Below, one piece after another: positions 40,480 through 40,511 of a stretch of 40,511 nt of DNA. Position numbers and translations under genes: made by a program. Position 1 is the first letter of the stretch. The number at the start of each line of letters is the position of its first letter. The notes under the pieces were generated by a model. It ran no database searches and had not been told where the DNA came from. It saw only the letters and a list, made by a program, of their open reading frames with translations. Source of the stretch: Ferruginibacter sp. (GTDB taxonomy: Bacteria > Bacteroidota > Bacteroidia > Chitinophagales > Chitinophagaceae); NCBI GenBank assembly GCA_025351645.1, contig JANXVN010000157.1, positions 1 to 40,511 of the forward strand, in the 5' to 3' direction.

Positions 40480-40511
40480 TTAAATTTACAATAGTGAATG
40501 CTTTAAATAAT

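Overview
The window looks like a chromosomal segment of a low-GC member of the Bacteroidota, most likely in the Chitinophagaceae or a close relative. Four things point there: a fused LpxC-FabZ protein followed by LpxA; a TonB-dependent receptor paired with a DUF4249-like lipoprotein; a bacterial PcrB-type prenylglyceryl phosphate synthase; and many start sites preceded by the Bacteroidota -7 box TAnnTTTG rather than a Shine-Dalgarno sequence. I see no rRNA, tRNA, CRISPR array, prophage or intact insertion sequence. The content is mostly housekeeping and cell-envelope genes, broken by a few small mobile relics.

Layout. 1-7.7 kb: a GYF-like membrane protein, a GH63-type glycosidase closed by a perfect 22-bp hairpin, an old yellow enzyme, a decayed DUF4395 gene cut by a MITE-like repeat, a TlpA-like thioredoxin lipoprotein or secreted protein, and a metallophosphoesterase. 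7.8-12.3 kb: two M16 peptidase genes in tandem (one with the zinc motif, one without it and carrying an extra C-terminal domain) and an orphan OmpR-type regulator. 12.3-18.2 kb, minus strand: TonB receptor plus lipoprotein, ruvB, and a DUF937-OmpA fusion. 18.4-20.2 kb: a LytS/LytTR-type two-component pair.

20.4-24.5 kb: pcrB diverges from an arfB-mbnP-mbnH operon. MbnP and MbnH are the copper protein and its dihaem maturase, known to form kynurenine in the partner. Two small envelope proteins follow. 24.6-30.1 kb, plus strand: a polysaccharide flippase, a HerA-like ATPase and an LTA-synthase-like transferase. 30.3-34.9 kb, minus strand: a CPx copper ATPase, then a RelE/YafQ-type toxin-antitoxin pair that runs into recQ. 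35-37.2 kb: tsaE, ald and a Uma2 family gene. 37.2-40.3 kb, minus strand: lpxC/fabZ, lpxA and an ABC ATPase, with a canonical TTTG-N21-TAnnTTTG promoter in front of lpxC.

The most interesting non-coding signals are (i) -7 boxes that end only 3-7 nt before ATG, implying leaderless mRNAs for several genes; (ii) three copies of a roughly 80-105 bp element with CGTTAAGTTAAG ends, one of which truncates the DUF4395 relic; (iii) a 99-bp element with 28-bp, nearly perfect inverted ends that are themselves palindromic; and (iv) a perfect inverted repeat sitting exactly on the toxin-recQ junction. Nothing here is clearly a wholly new system; the strongest functional lead is the MbnP/MbnH pair.
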